Below are positions 10,682 to 20,105 of a stretch of 64,000 nt of DNA, piece after piece (position 1 is the first letter of the stretch; each line of letters opens with the position of its first letter). The notes below the pieces were generated by a model that ran no database searches, had not been told where the DNA came from, and saw only the letters and a list, made by a program, of their open reading frames with translations. Source of the DNA: Metaphire vulgaris (Eukaryota; Annelida; Clitellata; Crassiclitellata; Megascolecidae); assembly GCA_018105865.1 (NCBI GenBank), contig JACLAT010000134.1, forward strand, positions 1 through 64,000, read 5' to 3'. Both the position numbers and the translations under genes were made by a program.

Positions 10682-10684
<3 letters not shown>
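10111..10684. other. AT-rich stretch with one MITE-end relic
   Basis: Around 10136-10153 the sequence 'ttcgctacgccactgccc' resembles the right end of the CAGTGGCGTAGC element family seen at 36243-37534. Nothing else is recognised. Confidence 0.4.

Positions 10685-10718
<34 letters not shown>
10685..10718. repeat. (AT)n microsatellite
   Basis: Uninterrupted AT dinucleotide run. A short (GGTAA)n run follows at about 10741-10758. Confidence 0.9.
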
Positions 10719-10722
<4 letters not shown>

Positions 10723-10899
10723 TAATAATTTTTGTCCGTTAAGGTAAGGTAAGGTAAGTTTGTCGGTCGCGCTACCCGGCAGATGTTGGAGGACGTCGTT
10801 GCTATAGGCAACCAAACGTTATAATGGGAGGAGTTTTACGAAGCGTCCTCATTGGCTGATTGACCCAACAGGGAAGTGTCCTGATTGGCTGCACGTTGT

Positions 10900-11340
10900 A
10901 CGGCACTACTGGGTATGGGTGTAGGCCCTACTGGGAGTGCACCCCAGTGTTGGGCCTAAGGCTCTACTGGAGGGCATTCTTCCGTCGCAAACGGAAGGAT
11001 GCACCCACAGTACCCGTGTGGGGGCGTAGTTCCCAGAGTGGGGCCGTAGGCCCTACTGGGGAGCGTAGCTCCTCCGTGTGGGGCCGTAAGCCTTAATGCG
11101 GCGCAGCCTCCCGTCAGGGACCAACCCACTATGGGAGACCGTATGCGTCACTGGGGGTGTAGGCCCCGTGAAGATCAAGTCCAGCCATCCGTGGAGACCG
11201 AGCCCTTTTGGGGCCGTAAACCCAAAAGAGTCCGTAGGTCCCACTGGGTCGCACCCCGTGGGAGACCAGATCCTCTTTAAAGTCGTAACCCCGAACCGTG
11301 GTCGTAGGTTCTGCTATGGTGTACTACTGTACATCCCCCT
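10900..11340. repeat. GC-rich degenerate ~20-bp minisatellite of small hairpins
   Basis: GC-rich units of about 18-21 bp recur, many built as stem-GTA-stem: GGGCC-GTA-GGCCC at 11041-11053, GGAGC-GTA-GCTCC at 11060-11072, and GTA loops also near 11036, 11086, 11216, 11234, 11285 and 11304. Two longer hairpins stand out: 10974-10985 with 10991-11002 (12 pairs, one G-T), and CTTTTGGG 11205-11212 with CCCAAAAG 11221-11228. Units differ in sequence, yet many stems stay paired, often through G-T pairs. Open frames across it are repetitive by-products. Base composition is unlike the AT-rich surroundings. Confidence 0.65.
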
Positions 11341-11756
11341 GTGTGGGGCAAGATCACTCAGTGAGAGCAAAGGAAAAATGTTAAATGACAATCACGCATT
11401 AACTTTACAGTTTCAGATTTATAAATCGTTATAAGAGACAATATGAACTTTTGCAATAAATGGAGGGTAGAAGAAGATAGCCACTCTCCCCGTCAATTTT
11501 GACGGGTTAACAGCTACAATTCGAGTTATTTTTTCACAGTTTGTGAAAAACAGTTCACAACTTCTTCACCACCACTTTTTTGTTTTTGTACCAAGCGCCC
11601 TCAGCTGTGAGTGGACATTAACTCGGTTGATAGAAAGGCGGCGAGTTAAGGACAATTCATTTCGCAAAATTCTATAACATTTGCAAAAGATCCGGTAGTG
11701 AAACAGGCACTCTCCCCCATGTTTGACGGGTAAGCAGCTAGTTAGTAGTTAGTTAA
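11341..11756. other. Stretch with two TTGACGGG palindromic repeats
   Basis: Two related ~30-bp segments, 'ccactctccccgtcaa...' at 11481-11514 and 'cactctcccccatg...' at 11709-11738, lie about 195 bp apart in the same orientation and both end in 'tttgacgggt(t)aa(c/g)cagct'. The first is itself a palindrome (CCCGTCAA/TTGACGGG). They could be the ends of a small element. No gene is seen. Confidence 0.4.
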
Positions 11757-13343
11757 CCAGTTCGGGTTCCGTAACAATCACGATACTTCTCTTGCCGTAA
11801 CTGAACTCATTGATAAAATATCTGCAGCCATGGATACTAACCTATTTACTCTCGGCATTTTCATCGATCTTTCAAAGGCATTTGATACTCTTGACCATTC
11901 TATACTCATAAATAAACTTAGCCACTATGGCGTCCGTGGAACTGCTCTAAACTGGTTCTCCTCATATCTATCTCACAGAAAACAGTATGTTCAAATTGAA
12001 AACAAGTCCTCAGGTCTTCTCGACATTTCATGTGGAGTACCCCAAGGCTCCATACTCGGTCCCATCCTATTCTTAATCTATATAAATGATATTCACGAAT
12101 CATCAGATCAATATAAATTTATCCTTTATGCTGACGATACTAACTTATACATCTCAAATAAAGATCCCAAAGTCCTCATAGACGTCGCATCTAGAGAATT
12201 ACCAAATGTACTCCAATGGTTTCAGCAAAATAAACTTTCTGTCAATGTAAGTAAAACTCATTTTATATTATTCCACAAAAACGATCAGCTCAATTCTACA
12301 TACATGATACCATCACAGCTGGAAACCTTAGCATCACTCGTACGGACCACACTAAGTTTCTCGGTATAATAATACAACAGCACCTAAATTGGGACAAACA
12401 TATCATTGAAATCTCTAAAAAATTACAAAAAATATAGGAATTTTAGCCAGAATAAAATCATCACTTCCCTCTCTTCACCTAGTCTTGCTATACAAATCTC
12501 TCATATTACCATATCTGACCTATTGCAATCTGTCCTGGGAAATTGCTCTAACACAAACATAAATAATCTATTTCTCCTCCAAAAAAAAAGGTGATAAGGA
12601 TTATTTCCCATTCCCCCTTCCTCGCACATACTGATCCCCTTTTCAAACACTTAAACCTATTAAAAATCCACGACATTCAGGTTGTTCAGGTAGCTACCTT
12701 CATGTTTAAAATAAAGAATATGCTTCTTCCTGCCCACTTTCAAACATATTTTAACCTCTGCTCTGATATCCACTGCATTATACTGAAGTACTACTGACAA
12801 CTTCTTTGTTAATACTAGAAATACGTCAATATATGAAAAATGTGTTAGATTCTCTGGCCCCAAAGTTTGGAATTCTCTATCTAATGAAACTAAGAAAATT
12901 AAATCCCTCCATAAATTTAAAGAAACTATTTCAAGTTCATTAATCTCAAAATATATGTCACCTTGATTCTGCGAAAAATTAGCTTAAATATGAATATGTA
13001 TTCGCACTTTGCACGCTGCACCTCACTTTGCACCATATGTTAAAATTTGTTTCCGGTTGCTACTTGCTTTCTGTATTTATAAACATAGTACTCAGTCAAT
13101 TGGAACATGTCCATAGTTAGTATAAGCTTACTGGTTCACCGGGAAAGCAGGCCTTGAACAGAGAATATTTCTCTTCTCCTGCTTCTCCCTTTAGTTTCCA
13201 AATTATTTAAATGTCAACATTTTTCAAATATTACTATTATGATGTTATTATTACTACTATGATCTTTACATGTAATCATTGTGATGATGTTATTATGCAC
13301 TTATTTGGAAAATAATAAACTAATTTTGATTTGAAAAAAATTT
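11757..13343 (+). mobile_element. CR1/Jockey-group LINE with RT core
   Basis: The open frame 11830-12369 carries RT motifs in order: FIDLSKAFDTLDHSIL, GVRGTALNWFSSYLSHRKQ, GVPQGSILGPILFLIYIND, the catalytic LYADDTNLY and a following LSVNVSKTHFILFH. In later frames one reads KFLGIIIQQHLNWDKHI, LILPYLTYCNLSWE and a C-terminal region with FKHLNLLKIHDIQ. At least two frameshifts and a stop follow 12369. The 5' part is missing. The 3' end (about 13305-13343) is an AATAATAAAC/A-rich tail. The tail abuts the 106-bp repeat at 13345, so it either ended at or inserted into that element's terminal repeat. Confidence 0.85.
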
Positions 13344-13344
13344 T

Positions 13345-13450
13345 GATCATCGTGCGGGTTTCGAGTAGTGTGAATTAGAGATTCAGAAATGTCATACCTC
13401 TCGCAAGATAAGTTGTAACTCATTAATTGCCGAAATCCCGCGCGGTGATA
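13345..13450 (+). repeat. Left 106-bp terminal repeat
   Basis: Near-identical to 16472-16577. It starts immediately after the A-rich tail of the preceding LINE. Confidence 0.85.
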
Positions 13451-13544
13451 GTTGGTGGAAGGAACCGTGGCTTTTTGATTTTGTTTGGTCCACCGTTTGT
13501 TGAAAAGTTGATGGAGAATTTTCATAGACTGGTTGATTAGTTAA

Positions 13545-13665
13545 TTTTTGGCTTTGATTCGTTTGGTTCGTCCATTATTTTGGTTCGTTTGGTTCGTCCA
13601 ATATTTGGTTCATTTGATTCGTCCATTATTTGGTTCGTCATTGGGTCGTCCATTATTTGGTGATT
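13545..13665 (+). repeat. TTTGGTTCGTCCATTA minisatellite
   Basis: About five imperfect units of 18-24 bp built on 'ttggttcgtccattat'. They lie in the leader between the left terminal repeat and the chromodomain ORF. Confidence 0.75.
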
Positions 13666-14017
13666 TGATGTGAGTTTGATGAATATTTAAGTATTGCTTT
13701 GTGGATATTTCATGAAGGTTTTGAAATTTGGTCGTGCTTGATGTTGATCCACGACTTAACTAATTAAGTATTAATGTATAGTTAAGAATTTCATATCGCT
13801 AGTATAAATTATATTGTTCTTTTCTCCATGAACTGAGATTTATTATTTTACTAAGTTTCGTTCATCAGTCACTCAGTCGTTTGTGGATAAAATTGTGCTT
13901 TGATTGCATATTTAACAGTGTTAATATTGCTTATTATTCTAAGTTTTGGTGGTCGTCACGGTTGAGTTGATTGGTGATCACTTGTATTGGTGAAAGGCAT
14001 AGATTTAGCTATAGTAA

Positions 14018-14764
14018 TGGATCATTTGGGGGGTTCGCATCAGTGTTTTTCTAGCGCATCAGTGTTTTTCTAGCGCATCTGAAACGTCTGATCAGAGTAA
14101 CTTTTTGCTAAATCCGAATCATTTTAACCTAGAAAGCCCGCCCGAATTGTCGCCTCACGCAGACAACCTTATATCTGGTTCACAGGGATTGCTTGACTCT
14201 TCACCGCCGCATTTGTCACCTGTTCATCAGAATCGTTTAAAGCCATTCAATCAAGGTCGTGAAGACTTGTTAGCAAAGTTTGTTAATGGTAATTCTTTAA
14301 CACAGGGTGTTCAGTCATCAGAAGATTTAGATGTAAGATTTAGTAGTCCTGTGGATTTTGTTGCGTTGGATGATGATGAAAGTTTGTCACTTACTCATGA
14401 TAACGTCATTACAGGGGGGTCAAGTAAGGATTCAACGCCTTTTGATAAGGATCAAACAAAGTCGGATGTAAATATTAATATTTCTCCTAAGACAACTGTT
14501 GATAATTCAGTTGATTGTACAGATTTAGTTAAGAAGGATTCTGTTTTAGTTGATGATTTCAAGGATCCTAATTCTCAATGGTATGATGTTGAGAAAGTAT
14601 TAGCGTGTAAGAATATTAATGGAGTAAGACATTATAAGATTTTGTGGGCAGTTCAACCAAGAAGCATCACGTGGGAACCTGAATGTAATTTGTCGGATAA
14701 GTTGAAGCATGATTATCATTTAAGTCGTACACTGACAGGTAGAGTAAGGAAGCGTCGTAGATAG
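14018..14764 (+). CDS. Chromodomain protein of the element, start broken by a duplication
   Basis: The continuous frame runs 14105-14764 (219 residues, first codon not ATG). Residues ~1-150 are Ser/Asp-rich and look disordered. The C-terminus holds a chromodomain: QWYDVEKVLACKNINGVRHY then KILWAVQPRSITWEPECNL, with the aromatic Y/W/W pattern and 'TWEPE.NL' ending typical of chromo folds, followed by a basic tail RVRKRRR. An ATG at 14018 lies upstream, but a perfect 19-bp tandem duplication (about 14039-14076) shifts its frame to a stop. With only one copy the upstream ATG would be in frame, so this ORF was probably intact before the duplication. Chromodomains occur in chromovirus integrases and host chromatin readers; here there is no adjacent integrase, so a gag- or accessory-type product is possible. 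Confidence 0.65.
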   Translation, partial: WIIWGVRISVFLAHQCFSSASETSDQSNFLLNPNHFNLESPPELSPHADNLISGSQGLLDSSPPHLSPVHQNRLKPFNQGREDLLAKFVNGNSLTQGVQSSEDLDVRFSSPVDFVALDDDESLSLTHDNVITGGSSKDSTPFDKDQTKSDVNINISPKTTVDNSVDCTDLVKKDSVLVDDFKDPNSQWYDVEKVLACKNINGVRHYKILWAVQPRSITWEPECNLSDKLKHDYHLSRTLTGRVRKRRR

Positions 14765-15198
14765 TAATTCAGGTTGTGTTGTATAAGTTATTTAGACCTG
14801 GAATTTGTCATCTTTAGCGGATCATAGGGTACGGCCGTCCTTGTGGTCACGTGTTGGGTGATGAAATTCAGAATAGCAATTTATTGACTTATTGTTGATT
14901 ACCACTATTCGTTGCTGTCTAACGTTACTGAGTGTTGAATAGAGTTTATAGAGAATCATTTATACCATGGATACCAGTTCTCGATATTTAAGTGGTTGTT
15001 GTGGAGTTTGTGGTTGTCAGGGATTTTGTGTAAGTTGTTATGGAGTTTTCATACCAAGAATACCAAATCTCGTGATTGTTGGTTAAGTGTTATAATTAAG
15101 AATTAGTGTATGATATTAGAAGATGCAAGTGAATCATAGTGACTTGCATAGTGATAAGTTGCTAACCATATCTAACGGTGTATAAGATTAATAGATTA

Positions 15199-15504
15199 CT
15201 AGAACTCGAAGGCTCGCTTCGCTCGCGCGAGCTTCGCTCGCATGAGGCGAGCTTCGCGTCGCTTCGCGTCGCTTCGCGTCGCTTCGCGTCGCTTCGCGTC
15301 GCTTCGCTTCGCTCGAGGCAACGACCAATCCAATTCCAATTCCAGAACGACCAATCAGAACGCTCACCCAGCCAACCAATCAGAACGCTTGAAGGTAACC
15401 AATCAGAACGCTCACACAGCCAACCAATCAGAACGCTCACACAGCCAACCAATCAGAACGCTCGAAGGCAACAGACATACAGATAACGATTTTAATGTTA
15501 TAGA
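15199..15504 (-). mobile_element. Short non-autonomous Helitron
   Basis: Read on the minus strand it begins TCTATAACATTAAAATCG after an A and ends with CTAG before a T, the Helitron rule (5' TC, 3' CTRR, insertion between A and T). It shares its 5' region (the GTTACC/GTTGCC and CTGATTGG blocks) and its GC-rich 3' 'GAGCGAAGCGAGC' region with the copies at 22997, 24227 and 55589. It carries extra tandem 'gcttcgcgtc' units (15246-15300) and several CCAATCAGAACGCT repeats. The near-complementary GCGAGC/GCTCGC runs just inside the 3' end can form a hairpin. It is nested in the chromodomain element. Confidence 0.8.
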
Positions 15505-15771
15505 TGTTGCTTTTTAACGAGTACAAGTATTGAGTATATTGTGCATACTGATTAATTAGTTTTTAGTGAAGTAAATAATTAAAGTTACTCTTTGTCTAAT
15601 GGATTTCTAGACAACGATACGTTGTCTTAATTAAGGTAGAGGGAAGTATGGCAGTGAATGTGTGTATGTATGCGTGTGTGGTTTGTTAAAATGGAATATT
15701 CTGGTCTTTAGTTAAGTGGGTCAACATTGCAGTTAGAGCCGTGCGCATCGTCATGCATGGCTGACCAATAG

Positions 15772-15788
15772 TTCTAGAATGTTCTAGG
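15772..15788 (+). promoter_or_regulatory. Heat-shock-element-like site
   Basis: TTCTAGAATGTTCTAG contains three alternating 5-bp units (nTTCn, nGAAn, nTTCn), the consensus HSF trimer-binding site. It sits 8 bp upstream of a TATA box and just after a CCAAT motif (15764-15768). Binding is inferred from consensus only. Confidence 0.5.
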
Positions 15789-15795
15789 TGAAAGA

Positions 15796-15802
15796 TATAT
15801 AA
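15796..15802 (+). promoter_or_regulatory. TATA box (TATATAA)
   Basis: TATATAA lies directly downstream of the HSE-like site and predicts transcription starting around 15825-15832. A poly-A signal AATAAA follows at 16399-16404, which matches the U3-R-U5 logic of a retroelement terminal repeat. The open frame across 15806-16279 starts with no ATG at its head and is CpG-rich; coding is unproven. Confidence 0.45.
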
Positions 15803-16471
15803 CCAGTGCGTTGTAAAGCAGTAGAAGGAAGGAAGAGCCTCAACCGGATCGAGTCTCATGGAAGCGGAAGTCTACTGGAACCGGGCAACTTCTCGATCTA
15901 CTATGTGGAGTCGTCATCTCTACTCAGTCGATACTTCGAGACGAAACATCGTTCCGGTCGTCCAGTCGACGTGCGAATAGACAACGAGGGCGTCACTACG
16001 AAGGGGCGTCTTGTCTACATTCGTCGTGGGCGTCATTACGAAACAACCGCCTCGTCCACAGTCGACGAAAGCGTCCGAGAGAGTGTCGTCACGTCTGCGG
16101 GTCTTCAAAAACGTAGCCGCCGTGAATTGGTTCCGAATCGTCCAAGGTCTGATGGCGTATCCAGGGTTCGTCAACTTTCAACCGAACTGATGACCGACGT
16201 TTATTCCGCTACCTTCCTGAACGCTATGAACGCTGTCCACGAACAACTACGTGCAAGTCAATTTAATATAATTATATAATTATGTACAGTCAAGTTTTAA
16301 GCTGTACTCTAGATTACTGAACATTTGCCAGTAACAACCAGACCCATGCTTTACTAGCTTGAGCCTTATGTTGATGAGTGAATAGTTAAGAGATTTTTAA
16401 TAAATGTTATTTGATTTTGAGAAAGGAAGTCTTTGGGTTTATTGGGTTGTGTTTGAGCGAGTGTTCCAAGA

Positions 16472-16577
16472 GATCATCGTGCGGGTTTCGAGTAGTGTGA
16501 ATTAGAGATTCAGAAATGTCATACCTCTCGCAAGATAAGTTGTAACTCATTAATAGCCGAAATCCCGCGCGGTGATA
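16472..16577 (+). repeat. Right 106-bp terminal repeat
   Basis: Second copy of the repeat at 13345-13450, with one clear difference (AATTGCC versus AATAGCC). Confidence 0.85.
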
Positions 16578-17731
16578 CTATTACACCTCGTTGTGCAATC
16601 TGAAATCACCTGCCTACCACATTTTGCAACCAGTTTTTCCACCAAAACAGATGACTTTCTCAATTGTCCAACTATTCTCCTTGCTTTGAGAATCACTTCT
16701 TTATAGTGTGTTTTGGTGGTTCAACAGGCAAGTTTTTTCGGTAAATGCTTACAATATCAGTTTTGGAAATAATTTCAGTTTCTATTCAGTTTCAGTTTCA
16801 AGGTTGCCTATTTCAGTTTCTATTCAATTTCAGTTGACTGAAATATCACTGCATAGAAGACATAGATGCAATACAAATTTGCACCCATAGAAAGTGTCAT
16901 ATTAATCAAACTACATATCTCTTAATATGACCTCCTGAGCCTAAAATTAATTTAGTTTAAACTCTATTTGAAATGTCCATACATCACCAATATCCACCCT
17001 AGTCAACCTCATTTGAGATTTTAAAAGTATCTTGTATCGAATTTAAATATACTGATGCAAATGCTATTTCTGTATCAAAGATACTGATACAACACTGAGT
17101 ATATATAGAGGGTGGACCAATAAAACCAGAACCCTTCTGGTATCTTTGTCACTCTTATCATATGGATGCCTCTGTCTATTATTATTTCTTACTTAAAAGA
17201 ATTAAATTATTAAAGGCATATTAGTTAAAACAGTGATCATTGTGTCACTTGAGCTCATGCTCTTTCAATGAACTAATTTAATTTCTTGTATTTGATGTTA
17301 AAAACGTATTTATTTTAACAATAATATTGTGTACATGATGGTAAAGAGAGTTGAAATACAGTTTCAGTTCAGTACATACATGTGACACGTGGATCATATT
17401 GCATGCTGAAGAAACGCCGCCTACGTAAATAACGGTTTAAATCAGAGCCAGTGCTCGGGAACCAGTGCTCTGTCCTATCGTATTAAATCGCACTTCAAAT
17501 CAGCGCATGATCGGGGCATAATGGTAATTTGGTCATTTGCTCTGCGTAATCTATTCTCGTTTAGCAACAGTGGGCAATAACACAGTACAATAGTACTTCG
17601 CTATAAGTTCGTGTCGGGTCTGAAAAAATAAGAGCCGTATCTGACATACGTTATCTCCAAAGCCGTCCGATACGGTAGCGCATCACATTGCGATACGTTA
17701 AAACCAATAATAATTAATAACTAACAATAAT
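16578..17731. other. AT-rich stretch, no gene seen
   Basis: No domain or element was recognised. Around 16770-16835 the string 'tcagtttctattcaattt' recurs two or three times as a small local repeat. 'gggtggaccaataaaacc' near 17110 resembles a mariner-like terminus, but no partner was found. Confidence 0.35.
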
Positions 17732-17910
17732 AACTAATAATAATAATAATAATAATAATTATTATTATTATTATTATTATGCACTTCTATAGCACCATTT
17801 ATAATACTCAAGGATATCATTCGATGGTACTTCAAACTCATCCGCAAAAGACCAGGTCATTCCAGAGATCAGTCAGAGGGAAACAGCAAGACAGACTATG
17901 GATAAATAAA
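17732..17910 (-). mobile_element. LINE 3'-end relic with (TAA)n/(TTA)n tract
   Basis: A (TAA)n-(TTA)n palindromic tract at 17732-17780 is followed by ~130 bp nearly identical to 59540-59662: it includes 'gcacttctatagcaccatt', 'cgatggtacttcaaa' and 'gaccaggtcattccag'. At 59520-60610 that sequence is the 3' UTR of a minus-strand LINE, so this is a 3' end of the same family. Confidence 0.75.
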
Positions 17911-18371
17911 TAAACGTTATAGCCGAGTCAATTATACCGAAGTTCTACCGCAGTTGCAAAAATTCTACCAAAAAGGCACCATTATGGCTTATTTTTGTAT
18001 ACGCGTATCAGTGCAATGTTCCTATGCCCAAACTATGTCAGAACATCCAACATTTAGCAAATTCCCTAGATAATAGAAATTAAAAACATCCATGAAGGCA
18101 AATTTGAATCAAATTTCGTTTCAGCTGCCTTCCCGCAATTGATACTTTGGTAGTGCCACAGTAGTGGGTTGTTCAGTCAGAGCAGTGCCCAAAGGCCCTC
18201 CATAGTCAGATGACCTCCGGCAGCCATAGTAAGTGACTATCAGTCGGCGGCATGATGACTCCTAACAGCGAGTCTATTACTTTGAACATTTTTCAGTTCG
18301 TAATTAAAACATTGGCAAATTTTTACATAGAGAAAAATGTCATAAACCGTGTACACAATCAAAAGACTTTA
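17911..18371. other. Unassigned stretch, source of a templated insertion
   Basis: No gene. The 37 bases at 18206-18242 recur at 18951-18987 (see the insertion feature). Confidence 0.4.
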
Positions 18372-18445
18372 CATGGTGGCGCAAAAACAGGATTAGTCAC
18401 ATTTAGGTTTGCATTTAATATAGTCCTGTTTTTTGCGCCACCCTG
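18372..18445. mobile_element. Tiny mariner-like MITE
   Basis: The ends read CATGGTGGCGCAAAAACAGG and CCTGTTTTTTGCGCCACCCTG, an imperfect terminal inverted repeat, and the element is flanked by TA on both sides (18370-18371, 18446-18447). TA duplication with a CAGGGTGGCGCAAAAA-type end is typical of Tc1/mariner derivatives. Only ~30 bp lie between the ends. Confidence 0.7.
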
Positions 18446-18867
18446 TATAGTTTAATATAGAATCATATTAGTGAGATATAATAGGGGTGCTATACTGCAA
18501 AATATACAAATATCGTAAAAGAGCCCAGCGCTTTTTGTCTAAAATCAGACAGGTTTCCAGGGACCTACAATCGAAGCTCTGTACAAAGGCCTTCAAACTC
18601 TTGCTAAGTCAATGTTCTGTGGAGATATATTTCCTAATTCAGTCAAGACTCAACTCGATGTAAGAATCACTTATAGAATCGGATTTGATCCGGAGAACGA
18701 AAATTAGTTCCAATCTCGAAAGGAGTTAAATTGTCAGGACTTGTCACGTGAAGAATATTTAAAACAGACCCATAACTTGTTGTACATCTAGGCGTGGCAA
18801 GATCATATTCTTTCTTTTAAAAACTTAGCATGATTTAAAGTGGATTACTGCCTGTTTGAAAACCACT

Positions 18868-18945
18868 AAGGGTGCTAATGGGGCTTGAACCCGTACCGTC
18901 AGCCTGCCGCTCGAGCGCGTAACCGACTTTGCCAGCTTCCGACCC
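18868..18945 (-). mobile_element. tRNA-like sequence (probable SINE head)
   Basis: The minus strand has an A-box-like 'TGGCAAAGTCGGTTACGCGC' and a good B box 'GGGTTCAAGCCCC', spaced as in tRNA. The acceptor arms pair over only about four bases, so a functional tRNA is unlikely and a tRNA-derived SINE or tRNA pseudogene is preferred. Confidence 0.45.
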
Positions 18946-19013
18946 TATATTCAGATGACCTCCGGCAGCCATAGTAAGTGACTATCATCAGTCACTTCCG
19001 ACCCTATATTCAG
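18936..19013. repeat. 40-bp insertion flanked by 19-bp duplication
   Basis: The 19-mer CTTCCGACCCTATATTCAG occurs at 18936-18954 and 18995-19013. The 40 bp between copy a 33-37-bp block found ~745 bp upstream at 18206-18242. This looks like a templated insertion during break repair. Confidence 0.7.
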
Positions 19014-20105
19014 TACTCATTGTTACTGAATATACTTTATTTAAGTTGAATCACTGTTGTGACATGGTCAGTTCAACTATCAGCTGCCCAAAAGCATTCA
19101 ATATCTCTCTTTAAAATGTATGACTACACAATCCACTCCCTCCGTTTAAAGTAAAAACAATCTGTAGAAAATGAATTTGCAAACAATCTACAGAAAACGA
19201 CTACTACACTGTAATTATAATATTGTTTCTTTGCTACAAAATTTGAACCTGTCAGTAGTTTTTCAAGCTTAGAAAGTACGCCTATTCTTTCAATAGCCGA
19301 CTTTGATGCAAGCGATTTTTCTATTGTATTGCGCTATTGCATGAGTGAGGAAGGGGATCTAGACCTACACTGTAGACAGGGAAGTGAGAGTGGGTGAGGG
19401 AGGTAGAAGACGGGAGATCAGTGCTGGGTCCAACGCTCGGATTCTTTGAAGAATGTGACGCAAGATTTTAGACGTTTTCTGGATTAGATTTTAGTTAAAA
19501 GTTTAGAACATATTTGGATAGATGTTTTAAAATGGTAATTGACAATCAAGCGTTTTTGTGGCAATTTTTTATCTACATATACAAACCTCTTCATTTGAAT
19601 TTTATAATGCTAATCTCGTATCAATGTTAACAATCTCCTGAAAATTTTACATAGACAATTATAGAAGTTTTCCTTGATCCTTGACCATATGCTTAATTGA
19701 TTACGTCAGACTGTGACATTCTAGATTAACCAACTATCGGGATTCCAGGATCCCTTAGGTTAATCTTGTTTGTTTCCTTATACTCATGGTAATGTCAGTT
19801 GTCTTTATTTACTTTGAAAATGTTATTGTCCTTCTTATTTTTCCACTTTAATTAAGTATTATATATATATATATGTTTATAATCGGATTGATGATTACTA
19901 TATGCTTTTGGAAATAAACTCAAACTCAAAAACTCAAGCGTTCTTAGTTAGTTACGCAGACCGTACCTACCAATTTGTCACTATTGATTTGATTAATTAT
20001 TTTTGTGATCAGCAAGACCAAGAAGTTTTGACAACCGCTTGCCATACAACAGCTGCCTAGTTCACTGCCTGTCTAATGTATTGAATTTCAAAATACGGAT
20101 GCTAA
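19014..20105. other. AT-rich stretch, no gene seen
   Basis: A short (AT)n run lies at about 19860-19874. No coding or element signature was recognised. Confidence 0.35.

Larger units (their letters stand above)
13345..16577 (+). mobile_element. Chromodomain-encoding element with 106-bp terminal direct repeats
   Basis: A 106-bp sequence at 13345-13450 recurs at 16472-16577 with about one mismatch. It begins GATCATCGTGCGGG and ends CCCGCGCGGTGATA, which are imperfect inverses of each other. Between them lie a minisatellite, a chromodomain ORF, a nested Helitron, a promoter-like segment and an AATAAA. Just inside the left repeat is 'TGGTGGAAGGAACC', a possible tRNA primer site. A purine-rich 'aaggtagagggaag' at 15633-15646 could be a polypurine tract. 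If so, the right LTR would run from ~15647 to 16577, with only the U5 end kept on the left because the LINE at 11757-13343 removed or split the rest. No RT, protease or integrase is present. Retroelement nature is inference; no clean target duplication was found. Confidence 0.5.

Noticed and set aside
10860..11434. Open frames of 63-112 codons over the hairpin minisatellite
   Set aside because: Frames on both strands follow the repeat; no initiation context, splice sites or domain.
15162..15517. Arg/Ser-rich frames over the Helitron at 15199-15504
   Set aside because: Produced by 'gcttcgcgtc' and CCAATCAGAACGCT tandem repeats; four frames are open at once.
15806..16279. 157-codon protein following the TATA box
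   Set aside because: The predicted transcription start lies inside the frame, there is no ATG near its head, and the opposite strand is also partly open; kept only as a note.
18868..18945. Functional tRNA gene
   Set aside because: A and B boxes are present, but the acceptor stem pairs over only about four bases and the cloverleaf is poor; SINE head or pseudogene is more likely.
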